From Kuschelorhynchus macadamiae (taxonomy: Eukaryota; Arthropoda; Insecta; Coleoptera; Curculionidae): a stretch of DNA of 64,000 bases. The stretch covers positions 352,501-416,500 of the forward strand of contig JAUTXW010003817.1 of NCBI GenBank assembly GCA_030620095.1, read 5' to 3'. The notes beneath the pieces were generated by a model. It was not told the DNA's origin, did no database searches, and saw nothing but the letters and a program-made list of their open reading frames with translations. The position numbers and the translations under genes were made by a program. Below are positions 1 through 9,680 of this stretch, piece after piece (position 1 is the first letter of the stretch; every line of letters starts with the position of its first letter).

Positions 1-265
1 TAAAATATTATTTATTTATTATAGTAATTATAATAATTATTAAACTAATATTCATGCCGGGGCGATTAAATTACACACACGAGGATTATTTGAATTTGTT
101 TATTATCTATGGAGAATCTAACAGAGTTTTAACAAGAACGTGCCAGATATTTTCTGATAGATATCTAGATAAACAGAAACCGTCACCGAACAGCGTTAAA
201 CAAATGTTGGAAAACTATAAAAATTTTGGAAACGTCAAGGCAAAAATGAATAAGAGGAAGCCCAT
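1..265 (+). repeat. Left arm of long inverted repeat of transposon A (includes transposase codons)
   Basis: Bases 1 to about 265 match the reverse complement of about 1510-1757, with a few small indels (for example 8 bases missing near 195 in the right copy). The arm contains the start codon and the first ~70 codons of the transposase, unlike the non-coding terminal repeats of the relative at 57.7 kb. Confidence 0.75.
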
Positions 266-1478
266 TGTTGATAATGAAAATGTCGAGATTGCAATTCTGG
301 GATATTTTGCAGCATAGGATTCTGTTAAAACATAACTTCCAACCTTATTTAATATCATTGGTTCAACATCTAAAAGACACTGATTTGCCAAAAAGAGTAC
401 AGTTTTGCGAGTTTATTTTAACAATGGTACAAGATAACCCTAGATTTTTGGACAATATAAATTGGACCGATGAAGCAAAATTTACTAAAAATGGCCTTTT
501 CAATAGACACAATTCCCATTTTTGGAGTGATTCGAATCCTTATGCAGTAAGATCTCGGAACTTTCAAGAATCCTGGCAATTTAATGTATTTTGTGCAGTA
601 AGGAACGATGGAATAATAAAACTGAATTTTTACGAAGAAAATTTGAATGGTAAGTTATACATTGCCTAAACACAAGGACTTTTTTAATGGAATATAATCC
701 ATTTAGGTAATATTACAATAATTTTTTTTATCAATTTAGCGTCAATCCAAAATTAGATAAATCATTTAGTAAATATTATTACATAAATAAATTAAATTAA
801 ATTATTTATACAGGTCACACTACACTACTTCATACAAATACTGGTCCACATACCGTAACACATCATATCTAAAAAAATATATCGTCCCAAGTTTTATAGG
901 AAAGTTATCTTTAGTTAGATATTTGCAAGCTAATACAGGGTACTTTCCTTCTGAGCACTCTTCAGATTAAATTAATTGCATTCTGATGTATTTTGTTTTT
1001 TCTTAAATCAATAAATCGATGAATATTTATCAAGGTATTTCTTTCCTTTTGTAGGAGAAAGATATCTGAATATTCTTGAACAGTTGGACAACGAATATTT
1101 AAGTAATTTACCTTTGGCAGAACATAGTCAAATTTTCTACCAACACTATGGCGCCCCACCACATAGAACCGTTGCAGTTACTAACTTTTTACAAGCTACG
1201 TTTTACGACAAGTGGATTGCCAAAAATGGACTTTTCCTGTGGCCTCCTCGTTCCCCGATCTGATAGTCTTAGACTATTTTATATAGGGAACGATAAAAGG
1301 AATCGTCTATTTTAATCCAGTAACAACGAAACAGGACTGTATGGCAAGGGTAAGGGACGCGTTCGAAAGTTTATCTCCAGCTTCAATTAGAGAGGCCACC
1401 CACGAGGGATTTATTCGGAGATGCGAAAAATGTTTTAAAGTACAAGGTGGACATTTTCAACATTTATTGAAAAAATAA
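54..1478 (+). pseudogene. DUF4817/DDE mariner-like transposase, broken, with an intron
   Basis: Transposase of the IS630/Tc1/mariner superfamily, which cuts and pastes its own element in the nucleus. It starts at ATG 54 with a DNA-binding helix-turn-helix (residues 1-80). Near 315 a deletion and frameshift remove part of the second helix-turn-helix. The DDE core follows: WTDEAKF near 465-485 holds the first catalytic Asp. After an intron at 650-1054 the second catalytic motif reads QHYGAPPH where the family has QxDGAPxH, so the Asp is now Tyr. A -1 frameshift at about 1256 splits the third motif (WPPRSP / DL). The C-terminus ends GGHFQHLLKK at TAA 1476-1478. The similar gene at 58257-59313 is intronless here. 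Confidence 0.8.
650..1054 (+). other. Probable spliceosomal intron within transposase A
   Basis: The coding sequence stops making sense after AATTTGAATG, directly followed by GTAAGT (650-655), and resumes after a pyrimidine-rich TTTTGTAG (1047-1054). Joining 649 to 1055 restores the family motif N-L-x-G-E-R-Y at phase 1; the paralogue at 58.9 kb has LTGERY uninterrupted. The 405-base stretch is AT-rich and has stops in all plus frames. Confidence 0.65.
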
Positions 1479-1509
1479 GTTGTGCTCTTGTGTAGCCTAG
1501 ACTATAATG

Positions 1510-1757
1510 GGAATAGGTTTTCTTTAATTAATTTTTGTCTTCACGGTTTCAACATTTTTATAGTTTTCCAACACTTGTTCGGTGACGGTTTCTGTTTATC
1601 TGGATATCTATCAGCAAATATCTGGCATGTTCTTGTTAAAACTCTGTTAGATTCCCCATAGATAATAAAAAATTCAAATAATTCTCGTGTGTGTAATTTA
1701 ATCGCCCCGGCAAGATTATTAGTTTAATAATTACTATAATACATAAATAATATTTTA
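1510..1757 (-). repeat. Right arm of inverted repeat of transposon A
   Basis: Reverse-complement copy of the 5' end of the element. It carries an antisense, decayed copy of the helix-turn-helix coding region (the start region lies near 1695-1713). Confidence 0.75.
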
Positions 1758-2130
1758 GTAGGTAATTGTCAAACGACAACAAATATTACGTTTCTATAGT
1801 AACCAATCGGTTTTGGAATAGAAAACTTTATACAGTCACCCTTATTTTAAGTGTTAAATAAGATGAATTATAAAAAATTAAAGTATATTTATAATGTCAG
1901 TTTTTGATCGCCCTATATTTATTTATTATAAAAATATAAGCACAGGCCACTAAATTTACCCTTTTGGACAAGGAAGCCAACCTCAAATACATAACAAGGA
2001 CTTCGATAAGCAGATATTTATAGTTATGTCTAGACCTGCAAACGTCATTTACTTAGCTGCCAAAATTTCAAATTTTTCTAAAGCCTACTTTTTGAGAAAT
2101 CGATCTCCGCAGTTCGTCGTGGGACACCCC

Positions 2131-2131
<1 letters not shown>

Positions 2132-2184
<53 letters not shown>
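2132..2184. repeat. (TA)n microsatellite
   Basis: Pure alternating TA of about 53 bases at the presumed right end of transposon A. Ile-Tyr reading frames across it are artefacts. Confidence 0.95.
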
Positions 2185-2187
<3 letters not shown>

Positions 2188-2600
2188 CGCAATATAAAGA
2201 AATCTCAAAAATGTTATAATGCAAAATATTTATAGATTTTGGGTATTTTATAGTATTCATAAGCCTAACATCAAAACTTGTACTATCTTGTATGTACTGA
2301 TGCGGGGTTTGACTATCACATGATAGAAGAAATTACCTGACTTTGTCTAGAAAATATTTATACTGCCCACAAAATATTTGATAATTACCCTCAAGTAGAT
2401 GTACGGCTGTGGCGTGACTGTATTTGCAGTATGTGCACAGGGTTTGTGTCACAAGGGAGAGGAAGAAGTGAATGCAAACTGTGCATGTAATTTAACATGT
2501 ATTGCGTGCCTTGTGCTAGGATACCCTAGTGAACTGTTTCACGCGTCCCAGTTAATTTATGTACTTCGTTTCTGTACTAAACATTTGAAAGATATTCTAA

Positions 2601-2751
2601 CAGCCGGTTGCACAAAACTTAATGGCTGTTTAAAATATTTAACCGAAATTTCGGATTTGACAAGCTGTTTATAGAAATCTAGGAACTAGCTGTCAAATTT
2701 GACATTCCGTTAAACATTCTAAACTTTAATTGAGCTTTCTGCAACCGGCCG
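2601..2751. mobile_element. 151-bp MITE, PIF/Harbinger-like, TSD TAA
   Basis: Terminal inverted repeats C(A/G)GCCGGTTGCA start at 2601 and end at 2751 and extend imperfectly about 40 bases inward. TAA lies on both sides (2598-2600 and 2752-2754), the target duplication usual for PIF/Harbinger. No coding capacity. Family assignment rests on the TSD and repeat layout only. Confidence 0.6.
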
Positions 2752-2915
2752 TAAGTATACCAATAATTATTAATGTAAATATGTACGAACTGCAACATTT
2801 TTAACATTTAAACCTAACTGTGCAAAAATTTGGCGTATCAATATTGAGTAGAATCTAGTATTCATTAAGTTTTGCAGTAATATTTCTAAAATATAGGGTT
2901 TGTGATTATTTTTAG

Positions 2916-3096
2916 GATATCCTGTCAAAGGTGGATATGGTCACACTGCATCTTGGGATCAGTTAACTGGAAAAATATATGTCTTTGGAGGTGTTATTTC
3001 CGAAAGTGAATCAGCACAGCATTTGAATAAGAATTTATATTCCTATGATCCTAACGAAAGAATTTGGACATTACTAGCAGATTCTCCTTCAGCAAG
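2916..3096 (+). CDS. dsd: Attractin/distracted-family gene, kelch-repeat exon
   Basis: Exon of an attractin-type membrane or secreted glycoprotein, whose kelch beta-propeller sits outside the cell. It follows TTTAG (2911-2915) and ends AAG|GTATAG (GT at 3097). It starts in phase 1 and ends in phase 2, giving 59 full codons. The protein reads GYPVKGGYGHTASW, then IYVFGGV and LYSYDPNERIW, a kelch blade (GHTA, FGG, Y-D-P...W). The split Arg codon joins in frame to the exon at 43339. MEGF8 also has kelch and PSI modules, but the next exon's GGNTHNDTS fits attractin better as I recall the family. Earlier exons lie outside the window or were not recognised. Confidence 0.8.
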
Positions 3097-3744
3097 GTAT
3101 AGTACATTCAATTATCCCCAGTACATCATTTTCATTGGCACTATAAAATAATGTTCTAAAAAAATAGGCTGTTTTAATGAACTCAGACCACCGAATAAAC
3201 GTTTTGTACTTATTTTAGTGTACCTACTTTTTTTAACAACTTCTTTTTAAATATAAAATAAAATTTTGGCAACCCTGCATCTGACGTGTGCACACTCTCA
3301 CAGATCGAATAGAGTAATCATTTTAGGCTAATATTTTGGCATCAGTTTACAGTTTCTGTAGAATATAAGCATGGTAGTCCTTGACAGAATCCACAGAGCA
3401 ATTTAATCCGGATCTCCTACACCTTGGGTATGCGCATATGTGTTAATGTTCTTTCTTTTCTTATCAATCTCAGCCGGTAGAATGTATACCGTTCTGGCGA
3501 TTCCAGAACCTGTAGTACATCAGTCCTGTTTCACTAGTTGGTGGCAAATGATCGAATATTCCGTCAGTAGACTTTTTCGATATAAGGTCGTACTTCTTGA
3601 TCGTCCATATAACAAAGTTCAAAATTTTCTCCTGCAGCAGCTACCATTTCTTTTTTTTTTTTTTGATAAATAATCGTTAAATAATTTCATACTTTCTTTG
3701 AAATTAGCATTAAAACAGTTTTATTAATTTTTTGTATAGAGCAG

Positions 3745-3792
3745 AAGACACTAAAGATGTTCTTGCGGACGCAATAACATCTTTAGTGTCTT
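3745..3792. repeat. Perfect 17-bp hairpin
   Basis: Arms 3745-3761 (AAGACACTAAAGATGTT) and 3776-3792 are exact reverse complements around a 14-base loop. No T-run follows, and I see no matching copy elsewhere in the window. Confidence 0.85.
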
Positions 3793-4181
3793 TCATAGGT
3801 TTGTTATTTAACGGATTTTTTTATCGGTTTGGTCACCTAGGTTGAGTGAACATAAAGTGTATGCCCGCTGGTGAACTGTGGTAATAGGCCGTCGAAGGGT
3901 ACTAAACAGACTACCTTCCTTGGATATAGTAAGGCTCTAGATTACCATAAACGCTGAACTCGCTAAAAAAGGAACTATTGTCATTATATATTATTACATA
4001 TTAAAGATTACGTAGTATTTTCTTTCAGGGACATATTTCAATTATTTCTTTGTAGAGATGTATATTAGAATTTAAATAAGTGGTAAAGGTTACTTAAAGT
4101 TATATAATTTTCCAATTATTTTGTTATGATTTACCTCATTTGTAACTAAATAAATATCCTAATAAGAAAAAAATTTAGATA

Positions 4182-4522
4182 CAGGGTCACCCAACGAGGA
4201 CTGAACAGACCTCTTTTTCAGCTGTAACCTCACTTATTAAAACACTGAAATAGCTATTGTATGAAATTTTCCCTGCAGAATTGGAAAATGGAAAAAATTA
4301 TCTTGATATACTTTAAAAAATGCAAAGATTCCAAATATTAAATAAAAAATAGTACTTTCCATTTAAAAAATATCGTGTTTTATGTCATAGCTCATTTGTT
4401 TTCAGTTCAACTGTTTTTTATTGGCATTTTTAATTCTGCAGAGAAAGTTACACCGAATGGCAATTTCCGTTCTTTAATATTAAAAAAAAGAGCCTTGCAA
4501 TTCAGGTCTCGTTGGATGACAG
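4182..4522. mobile_element. Foldback MITE-like element, ~340 bp, mariner-like ends
   Basis: The left end reads TACAGGGTCACCCAACGAG (4180-4198). The right end, read on the minus strand from about 4524, is TATACTGTCATCCAACGAG, with 15 of 19 positions equal. Pairing continues inward: CTGCAGAATT near 4274 pairs with AATTCTGCAG near 4432. The whole unit is an imperfect palindrome with TA at its tips and no ORF, as in non-autonomous Tc1/mariner derivatives. Confidence 0.55.
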
Positions 4523-5108
4523 TATACTGGTAAATATTTTTTGTTTGACATTTTTTAATATAAAACATAGTTTCAACGTGATAACCTGGAAAACAGATTT
4601 TCGGTCGCTATTTTCAAATACTAAACATATATTACATAATATTATTACGCTACAAGTACTAAAAAATATCAAAACACTTTTTGAGACACTATTAGTTTAC
4701 CAGTTATGTTTTGCTAATATCACTGTCATTTTGTAATTGTGAAGTTTAGAAAAAATATTTGTTGAATTGTTGCTTATGTCATTTTAAACCTATAATTGTC
4801 AAGTTAGATCTGGTCTAAAATTAAACCTCTTTAGTGAATGCTGGTGTTAATATTTTATATTTCATATCTTCTGATTAAATGTGAAAATTACAGGCGTCTT
4901 GATTTGTGATTTGGTGATGTGATTATTGTACTGTATACATTTCTACGCATTATAAATATCTGCTATGCAATCTATAATGATATCACTAAAAGTCACCTGG
5001 CAGTACTTCAGAACCGTCAAGTTGCCTGGCAAATTTACTTTATCATTTATCAGAGTTCTAAATATAAGATAACATCTAAATACAAATCTCCAGTTAACTG
5101 GTTCAACA

Positions 5109-5393
5109 TTAAAAAGTCCGACAGTAAAAATCTTGCAAATTCATAAATTTTGAAATTAATAAAACCTCTTCGGCTGAAGATAATAATATTGATTGCAACC
5201 AATTAAATCTTTCTTTTAATAGTATAGCATAAATAATAGACAATATCTCTTGCCCTTCTTTAGAGAATTCAGTTGGTAGCTGTAATAGATCTGAGTATTC
5301 TTTTGATTTCCCTAATGCTTCAGAAAATATGGTCCTAAAAATAATTTTAAATTTAAGAAAATGATCTAGTGCCGATATATTTGAAATCAACAA
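5109..5393 (-). pseudogene. Unrecognised 94-codon ORF beside the Polinton insertion
   Basis: Minus-strand ORF with protein-like composition (alternating hydrophobic and charged helices, e.g. LPTEFSKEGQEILS). In frame it can be read back to the Polinton target site at 5407-5412. Across the empty site (28379 onward, minus strand) only about five codons precede a stop. I do not recognise the family. It may be a scrap of an older mobile-element gene, or chance. Confidence 0.25.
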
Positions 5394-5412
5394 CGGAGCT
5401 GGAAATGCTTTG

Positions 5413-5760
5413 AGTAGTAAAGATAGGTATGCAACCCCTCCCTCTTACGTCCCTGCCCCCCTCGCCCTGTGACATCACTTGACCTTGAGGGAAGCCCCGC
5501 CCACTTGACCTTGGGTTAGACCTTAAAGTTTTGAGGGCCTATTTGTTTGACTGGTGGGTGTCCGGGTTTGACCTTGAAGTTTTGAAGGTCAAGTTGTTTG
5601 ACCTTGAGATGTTGGCTGGTGGGGGGGGGTGCTTGTTATTAAGTGACACTGACCTTGAGATGTTGGCTGATGTGGGGGTGCTTGTATTAAGTGACACTGA
5701 CCTTGAGAATATTTTGAAGGTCTAGTTGTTTGACATTGAAATGTTGACCGGTGGGACGTG
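5413..5760 (+). repeat. Left terminal inverted repeat of the Polinton
   Basis: Similar in reverse to 28158-28378: AGTAGT tip, then CTCGCC(C/T)TGTGAC(A/G)TCA, then repeated TGACCTTGA units and GAGATGTTG. The left copy is longer because units containing TGACCTTGAGATGTTGGCTG were duplicated near 5599-5700. Confidence 0.8.
5480..5706 (+). promoter_or_regulatory. Cluster of YCAAGGYCR nuclear-receptor half-sites (left terminus)
   Basis: Exact TGACCTTGA (reverse complement TCAAGGTCA) occurs at 5480, 5569, 5599, 5650 and 5698. TGACCTTGG (CCAAGGTCA) is at 5506, and a bare AAGGTCA lies in 5583-5591. YCAAGGYCR is the published FTZ-F1/HR39 monomer consensus, and TCAAGGTCA also fits ERR. Binding is inferred, not shown. 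Confidence 0.6.
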
Positions 5761-5840
5761 TTTGATATTAAGTGCCCCGGTGGTGTATTCAGTATCGTGT
5801 AAACGGCTTGTGTTAAAAAGTTCTCTTTGCCAATGTAATC

Positions 5841-6119
5841 ATGAGATATATCTGTGAAGATTGTGGTGTATCATTTTCACGAAGTTATAGTATACAACGC
5901 CACAAAAGGAAATCTTGCAAAGCACGATTTGGTAATGGAGGTCAAAACAGAAAAAGTAGAGGGGATCATATGCAATCACAGCCCTCAACTTCGAGTATGG
6001 AAACTTGTGTTTCATGCAATATACAAGTGCCAACACACAAAATGACCGCTCATAAAAGAACATTACAGCATCGAACTAATTCGTGTTTACCATTGTCGAC
6101 TGGTGTCGGTATCGGATAA
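5841..6119 (+). CDS. C2H2 zinc-finger ORF, probably the N-terminus of a Polinton protein-primed DNA polymerase
   Basis: 92-codon ORF just inside the left terminus, pointing inward. It has a C2H2 finger at residues 4-25 (CEDCGVSFSRSYSIQRHKRK) and a second Cys/His pair at about 56-75 (CVSCNIQVP...H...H), then NSCLPL before a stop at 6117-6119. From memory, insect Polinton type-B polymerases carry such N-terminal fingers followed by a similar segment before the conserved body. No exonuclease or polymerase motif follows, so this looks like a truncated remnant. It could instead be a stand-alone zinc-finger protein. It lies 140 bases downstream of the half-site cluster. Confidence 0.45.
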   Translation: MRYICEDCGVSFSRSYSIQRHKRKSCKARFGNGGQNRKSRGDHMQSQPSTSSMETCVSCNIQVPTHKMTAHKRTLQHRTNSCLPLSTGVGIG

Positions 6120-6343
6120 GTAGCTACAATGACCATAGTGATTACTCGCTGTTTTTTAATGAAATTAAATCGAAAGTGTTATGCCTGTTGAGCGAGATGT
6201 TGAGGGTTCATGTTACAATATAGGTCAATACGGTTGTAGTTAGCCAATATGTTCTACCATCACAGGACGTATGCAGCCACATATCGTTCAATACATCGAA
6301 TGAAATCGTTATTTCTGGAAGTGATTTGGATATAGTAGAAACT

Positions 6344-6775
6344 TTAAGCATAGATGTCCACACAAGACTTCCAAATTTCTGCACTCTTTAGTCGTAACTC
6401 GCCGCCAGTTTTTTGGGTGGTTGCATTTTTCACGGTTTTTACTGCGCGCACTACTCCAGCCACACCACCTGCTAAGGACTCTAATGCCAAGAGTCCTGCA
6501 AATATTGGTACTAAAGGTAATAACCCACCAACCTTTGGAACGAATATGGTTTTAGGTGTTCGTATCTTCCGTTTGTCACCCCGAGATTTTATTAATACCC
6601 GTGCCACAGCAACAGCTATTCTAGATGTGAATGTTCTTTTGTGTTTAGGTATACGTTTTCCTTTCACAGATCTACTACAGCGACGTCGCTTTCCTTTGGA
6701 AAATTTCATTTTAGTTGACAGCTTCGATACACTCATACCAAAACGTTGCTTCGCCTTCATATTATTTGATACCAA
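6344..6775 (-). pseudogene. Basic/hydrophobic virion-core-like C-terminal part of a Polinton gene
   Basis: Minus-strand frame of about 143 codons. It has a very basic stretch (KGKRRRCSRSVKGKRIPKHK, roughly residues 27-46), then a glycine/leucine-rich hydrophobic segment (VGGLLPLVPIFAGLLALES, residues ~81-100) and a polar tail. A basic arm followed by a small amphipathic or hydrophobic helix is the layout of adenovirus core-protein-X-like proteins reported in adintovirus/Polinton relatives. Its start is not genuine: it is the frameshifted continuation of the phospholipase-like frame at 6762-7013. The product, when intact, would be a virion component. Confidence 0.5.
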
Positions 6776-7013
6776 CCATAATATTTATAACCAACCAAGC
6801 AGATGTGTTTTCACTTGCACTGGCGTCCTTTGATTTTACTCTTTCCCAAGCACGTTGTTCAAGCTGGTGATCGGTTTGGTGACGTAAACTTAAATTATTT
6901 TTGTTTTCTGAATACTCTGTATCTTGTTTCTTACACGTTGCATCTAATGGATTAATTCCTAAATCACCTCTCGCCCATCGCACAGTGGTTCCTGGAATTA
7001 GATATTTGGTCAT
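6762..7013 (-). pseudogene. Parvovirus-type phospholipase A2-like domain, inactive
   Basis: 83-codon minus-strand frame starting at ATG 7013. Residues ~5-35 resemble the small PLA2 fold used by parvovirus VP1 N-termini and seen in some insect mobile elements: a YLxPG loop, then GINPLD and a Lys/Asp-rich helix. The Ca-loop Gly is replaced (YLIPG) and the catalytic His of the His-Asp pair is Gln (KKQDTEYS), so activity is unlikely. The frame fails at about 6765, where a ~19-base segment is imperfectly duplicated in tandem (6766-6803). The downstream frame carries on into the basic core region. Confidence 0.5.
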
Positions 7014-7769
7014 AACTAGTTAAAAATAAAGTATCTATAATATCTTTACAGTTGGCATTTTTCTATAGAAAACAGTCTAGTAGGCTTAGAAAACAAATTA
7101 CCTAATCAAAAGCTGCACTGACAGTTGTCAATGAGAAGTTTGTATTTATCACTTTTAAAAGCAGAAATAAGCTCGTTTTAAAAATATTTTGAGGTTAGTT
7201 TTGTTGTATTAGGTAGAAAGTAGTTGCAATTGTTATACATTGTGTGATATACTGTTATACATTGTGTGATATACAGACTAATTAGAGGAAGGTAAGTAAA
7301 ATTTAAAAATGTTTTTGCAGCTAAAGTTCAGTTTAACGTATGGCTGCACAACTAATTTAGTGATTACATGTATAAAATCTATTATTTTTGTTGGGAAATG
7401 ATAAATTATGTACATAACTCGTTTTCGTCAACTTCCGTTTTTTTAATTTGTAACTTTTTAAGTAAAGTAATGTTTGGAGAAATATATTATTTAAAAGAAG
7501 TTTGCCCCTACTTGCCTCCGAGCAAAATTTAGAATTTTTATTGCATACCTACATGGTTTAAAAAAAAGTAAAATAATCAGACTTTAACATTTTACATAAA
7601 ACTTTTAAAACACGAGATTTTTCGTATATAGTTCTCATTAAAAGGATGCTATGCATAAAAAAATAAATTGAAATAGAACAAAGATATTTTTTTATTACAG
7701 AGTACTGCCGGGTGAGAGAAACATGAATCTTAAAAGGGTAGATGTATTTAATTTTTGGATTGAAAAAAA
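7014..7769. other. AT-rich stretch inside the Polinton
   Basis: No gene recognised. It includes a 22-bp perfect tandem duplication at 7231-7274, each unit carrying CATTGTG. Confidence 0.6.
7231..7274. repeat. 22-bp perfect tandem duplication (2 copies)
   Basis: Units 7231-7252 and 7253-7274 are identical and begin TGTTATACATTGTG. Confidence 0.9.
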
Positions 7770-9114
7770 TGGAACCAAGCAAAAGTTCGTTGTTATCCAC
7801 CTTCTGACAACATTTTTGTAACGGAGTTATCTGCAAAAATTCAATTACAAGGACTTTTGGACCATACTGTGTCAAGAATAATTTTATCCCAAAAAGAAGT
7901 TTTCAAAAATATAACCGGTTCTCTAGACCTAATTTTAATTACAAAATGGGGAGGTGATGAAAGTACTGGCCACAGTGAATAGAAGCAGCTTTTTGAAATC
8001 AAAAATGCTTCCGATTCTGACATTTTTTTAACCTCACTTGTACCTTTGCAATTATTTTCGTATTCCAAAGTCGAAACAACTCAAAAAATAATTTACTGGC
8101 ATAACCCTAGACCGTCATCTACTAGGTAAACTTCACATATATTTTCAAAAAGAAACTGCTGGACTAACAGTAAAAGAAGCAACCTCCGTTAAAAAAGAAA
8201 TTAGCGAACTACATCCTACAGAGATAAACTACAAAGGTCAAGTTTTATCCGTCAAACACGAAATGAAAATGACTATGATTGACGGAAAGGTTTGCAGTAT
8301 TATGACAGAGACCTCTTCAAATCAGGTATGCAATATTTGTGGAGCGGCACCTAAAGTAACGAACGATATACAACATGTAAAAGCTAGGCCAATTAAAAAC
8401 GAGGCCCTCGATTATGGATTATCAACTCTGCATGCCTGGACTCGGTTCATGAAATATTTTTTGCATGTGGCTTACAGGCTAGATTTTAAGAAATGACAGG
8501 CTAGACCACAATAGCAGAAAAATAGTTTAAAGAAGAGGAAGAAAAGCATTTAGCTCAAATTCAGAACAGAAATTGGTCTAATTATTATTAAAGTAAAAAC
8601 AGGTGGAAGTGGAACAAGCAATGACAATACCAGTAGGAGATTTTTTAGCTATCCTTTAGCCACTTCCAAGATATTAGGACTTGACGAAGAATGCATTAGA
8701 CGGTGCCCTTGTATTCTACAAGTGATATCATCTGGTTTTGCACTTAGCGAAATTAAAGTTCAGGAATATTCAGAAAAAACAGCAACCTTGTTAGTAAACA
8801 AATACCCATCAGTTATTTTGGCAGCAGTAATTCCAATAGGAATATTGTCAGAAGAAGCGCAGGAATCGCGTAATAAAGATCTGAAGCAATACAGAGAACA
8901 TTTTTCTTGAAAAACATTTAGAATTGAGAGCAATCAGGATCTATTGAATAGATTTTTAATATCTTCCGATCCATTTGGATCTGCACAGAGAAGTTTACCA
9001 AAAAAACACAAACATATTTTCTTTTCTGATGCGCTGCAATTATTGCAAGATAATAATCCATTTGCAAATAGTGAGTCTTCTGATTCCGATGAATGCGTCA
9101 ATAGCTTAATTTAA
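7770..9114 (+). pseudogene. Degenerate insect repetitive ORF with RAG1/Transib-like motifs
   Basis: Many broken plus-strand frames read as one family: a QAKVRCYPPSDN-like start (~7775), GLLDHTVSRI (~7848), KWGGDESTGHS (~7950, first acidic motif), NPRPSSTR (~8104), VCNICGAAPK (8325-8355), LSTLHAWTRF (~8420), KTGGSGTSND (~8597), then PIGILSEEAQESRNKD (~8835-8885) and an acidic tail ending at TAA 9112-9114. I recall this as a widespread uncharacterised insect ORF. The CxxC, LHA and ESxNK landmarks parallel the order in RAG1 (CxLC, LHCD, NESGNK with the catalytic Glu). The middle Asp of RAG1 is not matched (LHAW), so the kinship is inference. At least six stops or frameshifts are present. Confidence 0.5.
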
Positions 9115-9676
9115 ATTTCTTTGTATTTACCTATTTATTAAAGCAATACTTTATCGAATATACATACGCTATATAATTATCAAGAACAAAATACCTATAA
9201 GAAGTTAAAGTGCCTGTATGTGGCGCCCTCTACAAATTACAGCCATGTTAAAATCAGATTTAAATTTCTCATACCAAAAAACTCCCACATACCAAATTTC
9301 AGTAAAATACTTACGTGGCAATACCTTTTTCACATATTAAATATTTACATATAATAATACAATGCCCAATGACGTTGCTGAGTCATATTGGCGCATATAA
9401 AATCTTAAAACACATTTTTAAAAACTGATAATTTTAACACATTCGGCCAAAAATTTAGTTCGGAAGCCCACTGTGCATCGCTTGGATTTTTTAGAAGTTT
9501 AGTGCCGGGCCCACACCCGGGTCTTAACTGAAGCGTCCACTTCGTTTGGCGGACAGAATTTGAAGGAATAGTAAAGCCGATTTTTCGATATAAAATCCTT
9601 TTTTTTTGCAAAAATGCGTATCGTAAAACTGAAACAGATAATGTCCAGAGGTTGGATCTGGACATGTAGGGAAGAA
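9115..9676. other. Unassigned stretch left of palindrome 1
   Basis: No convincing gene. GGCGCCCTCTACAAATT near 9220 resembles conserved non-coding ends of insect mobile elements, but I cannot assign it. Homology to the inverted copy begins at about 9677. Confidence 0.5.
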
Positions 9677-9680
9677 TGTG

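Larger units (their letters stand above)
1..2131 (+). mobile_element. Mariner-like (IS630/Tc1, DUF4817 type) DNA transposon A, decayed, cut by the window edge
   Basis: A plus-strand transposase with an N-terminal helix-turn-helix of DUF4817 type and a DDE core fills 54-1478. An inverted copy of its first ~265 bases lies at about 1510-1757. The right end probably lies at 2131, where the sequence reads GGGACACCCCGTA directly before a (TA)n tract; a terminus of that form and insertion at TA suit this superfamily. The matching left tip would lie before base 1. The transposase is broken in several places, so the copy cannot move by itself. Confidence 0.7.

Noticed and set aside
2399..2674. Cysteine-rich 91-codon frame that could be an upstream attractin exon
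   Set aside because: No splice-consistent borders, no recognisable EGF or PSI spacing, and its end overlaps the MITE at 2601.
7231..7274. CACAATG heptamers (minus strand) near the RAG1-like pseudogene, resembling Transib/RSS ends
   Set aside because: They sit in a simple 22-bp tandem repeat; no nonamer-like partner, no matching right end and no 5-bp TSD seen.
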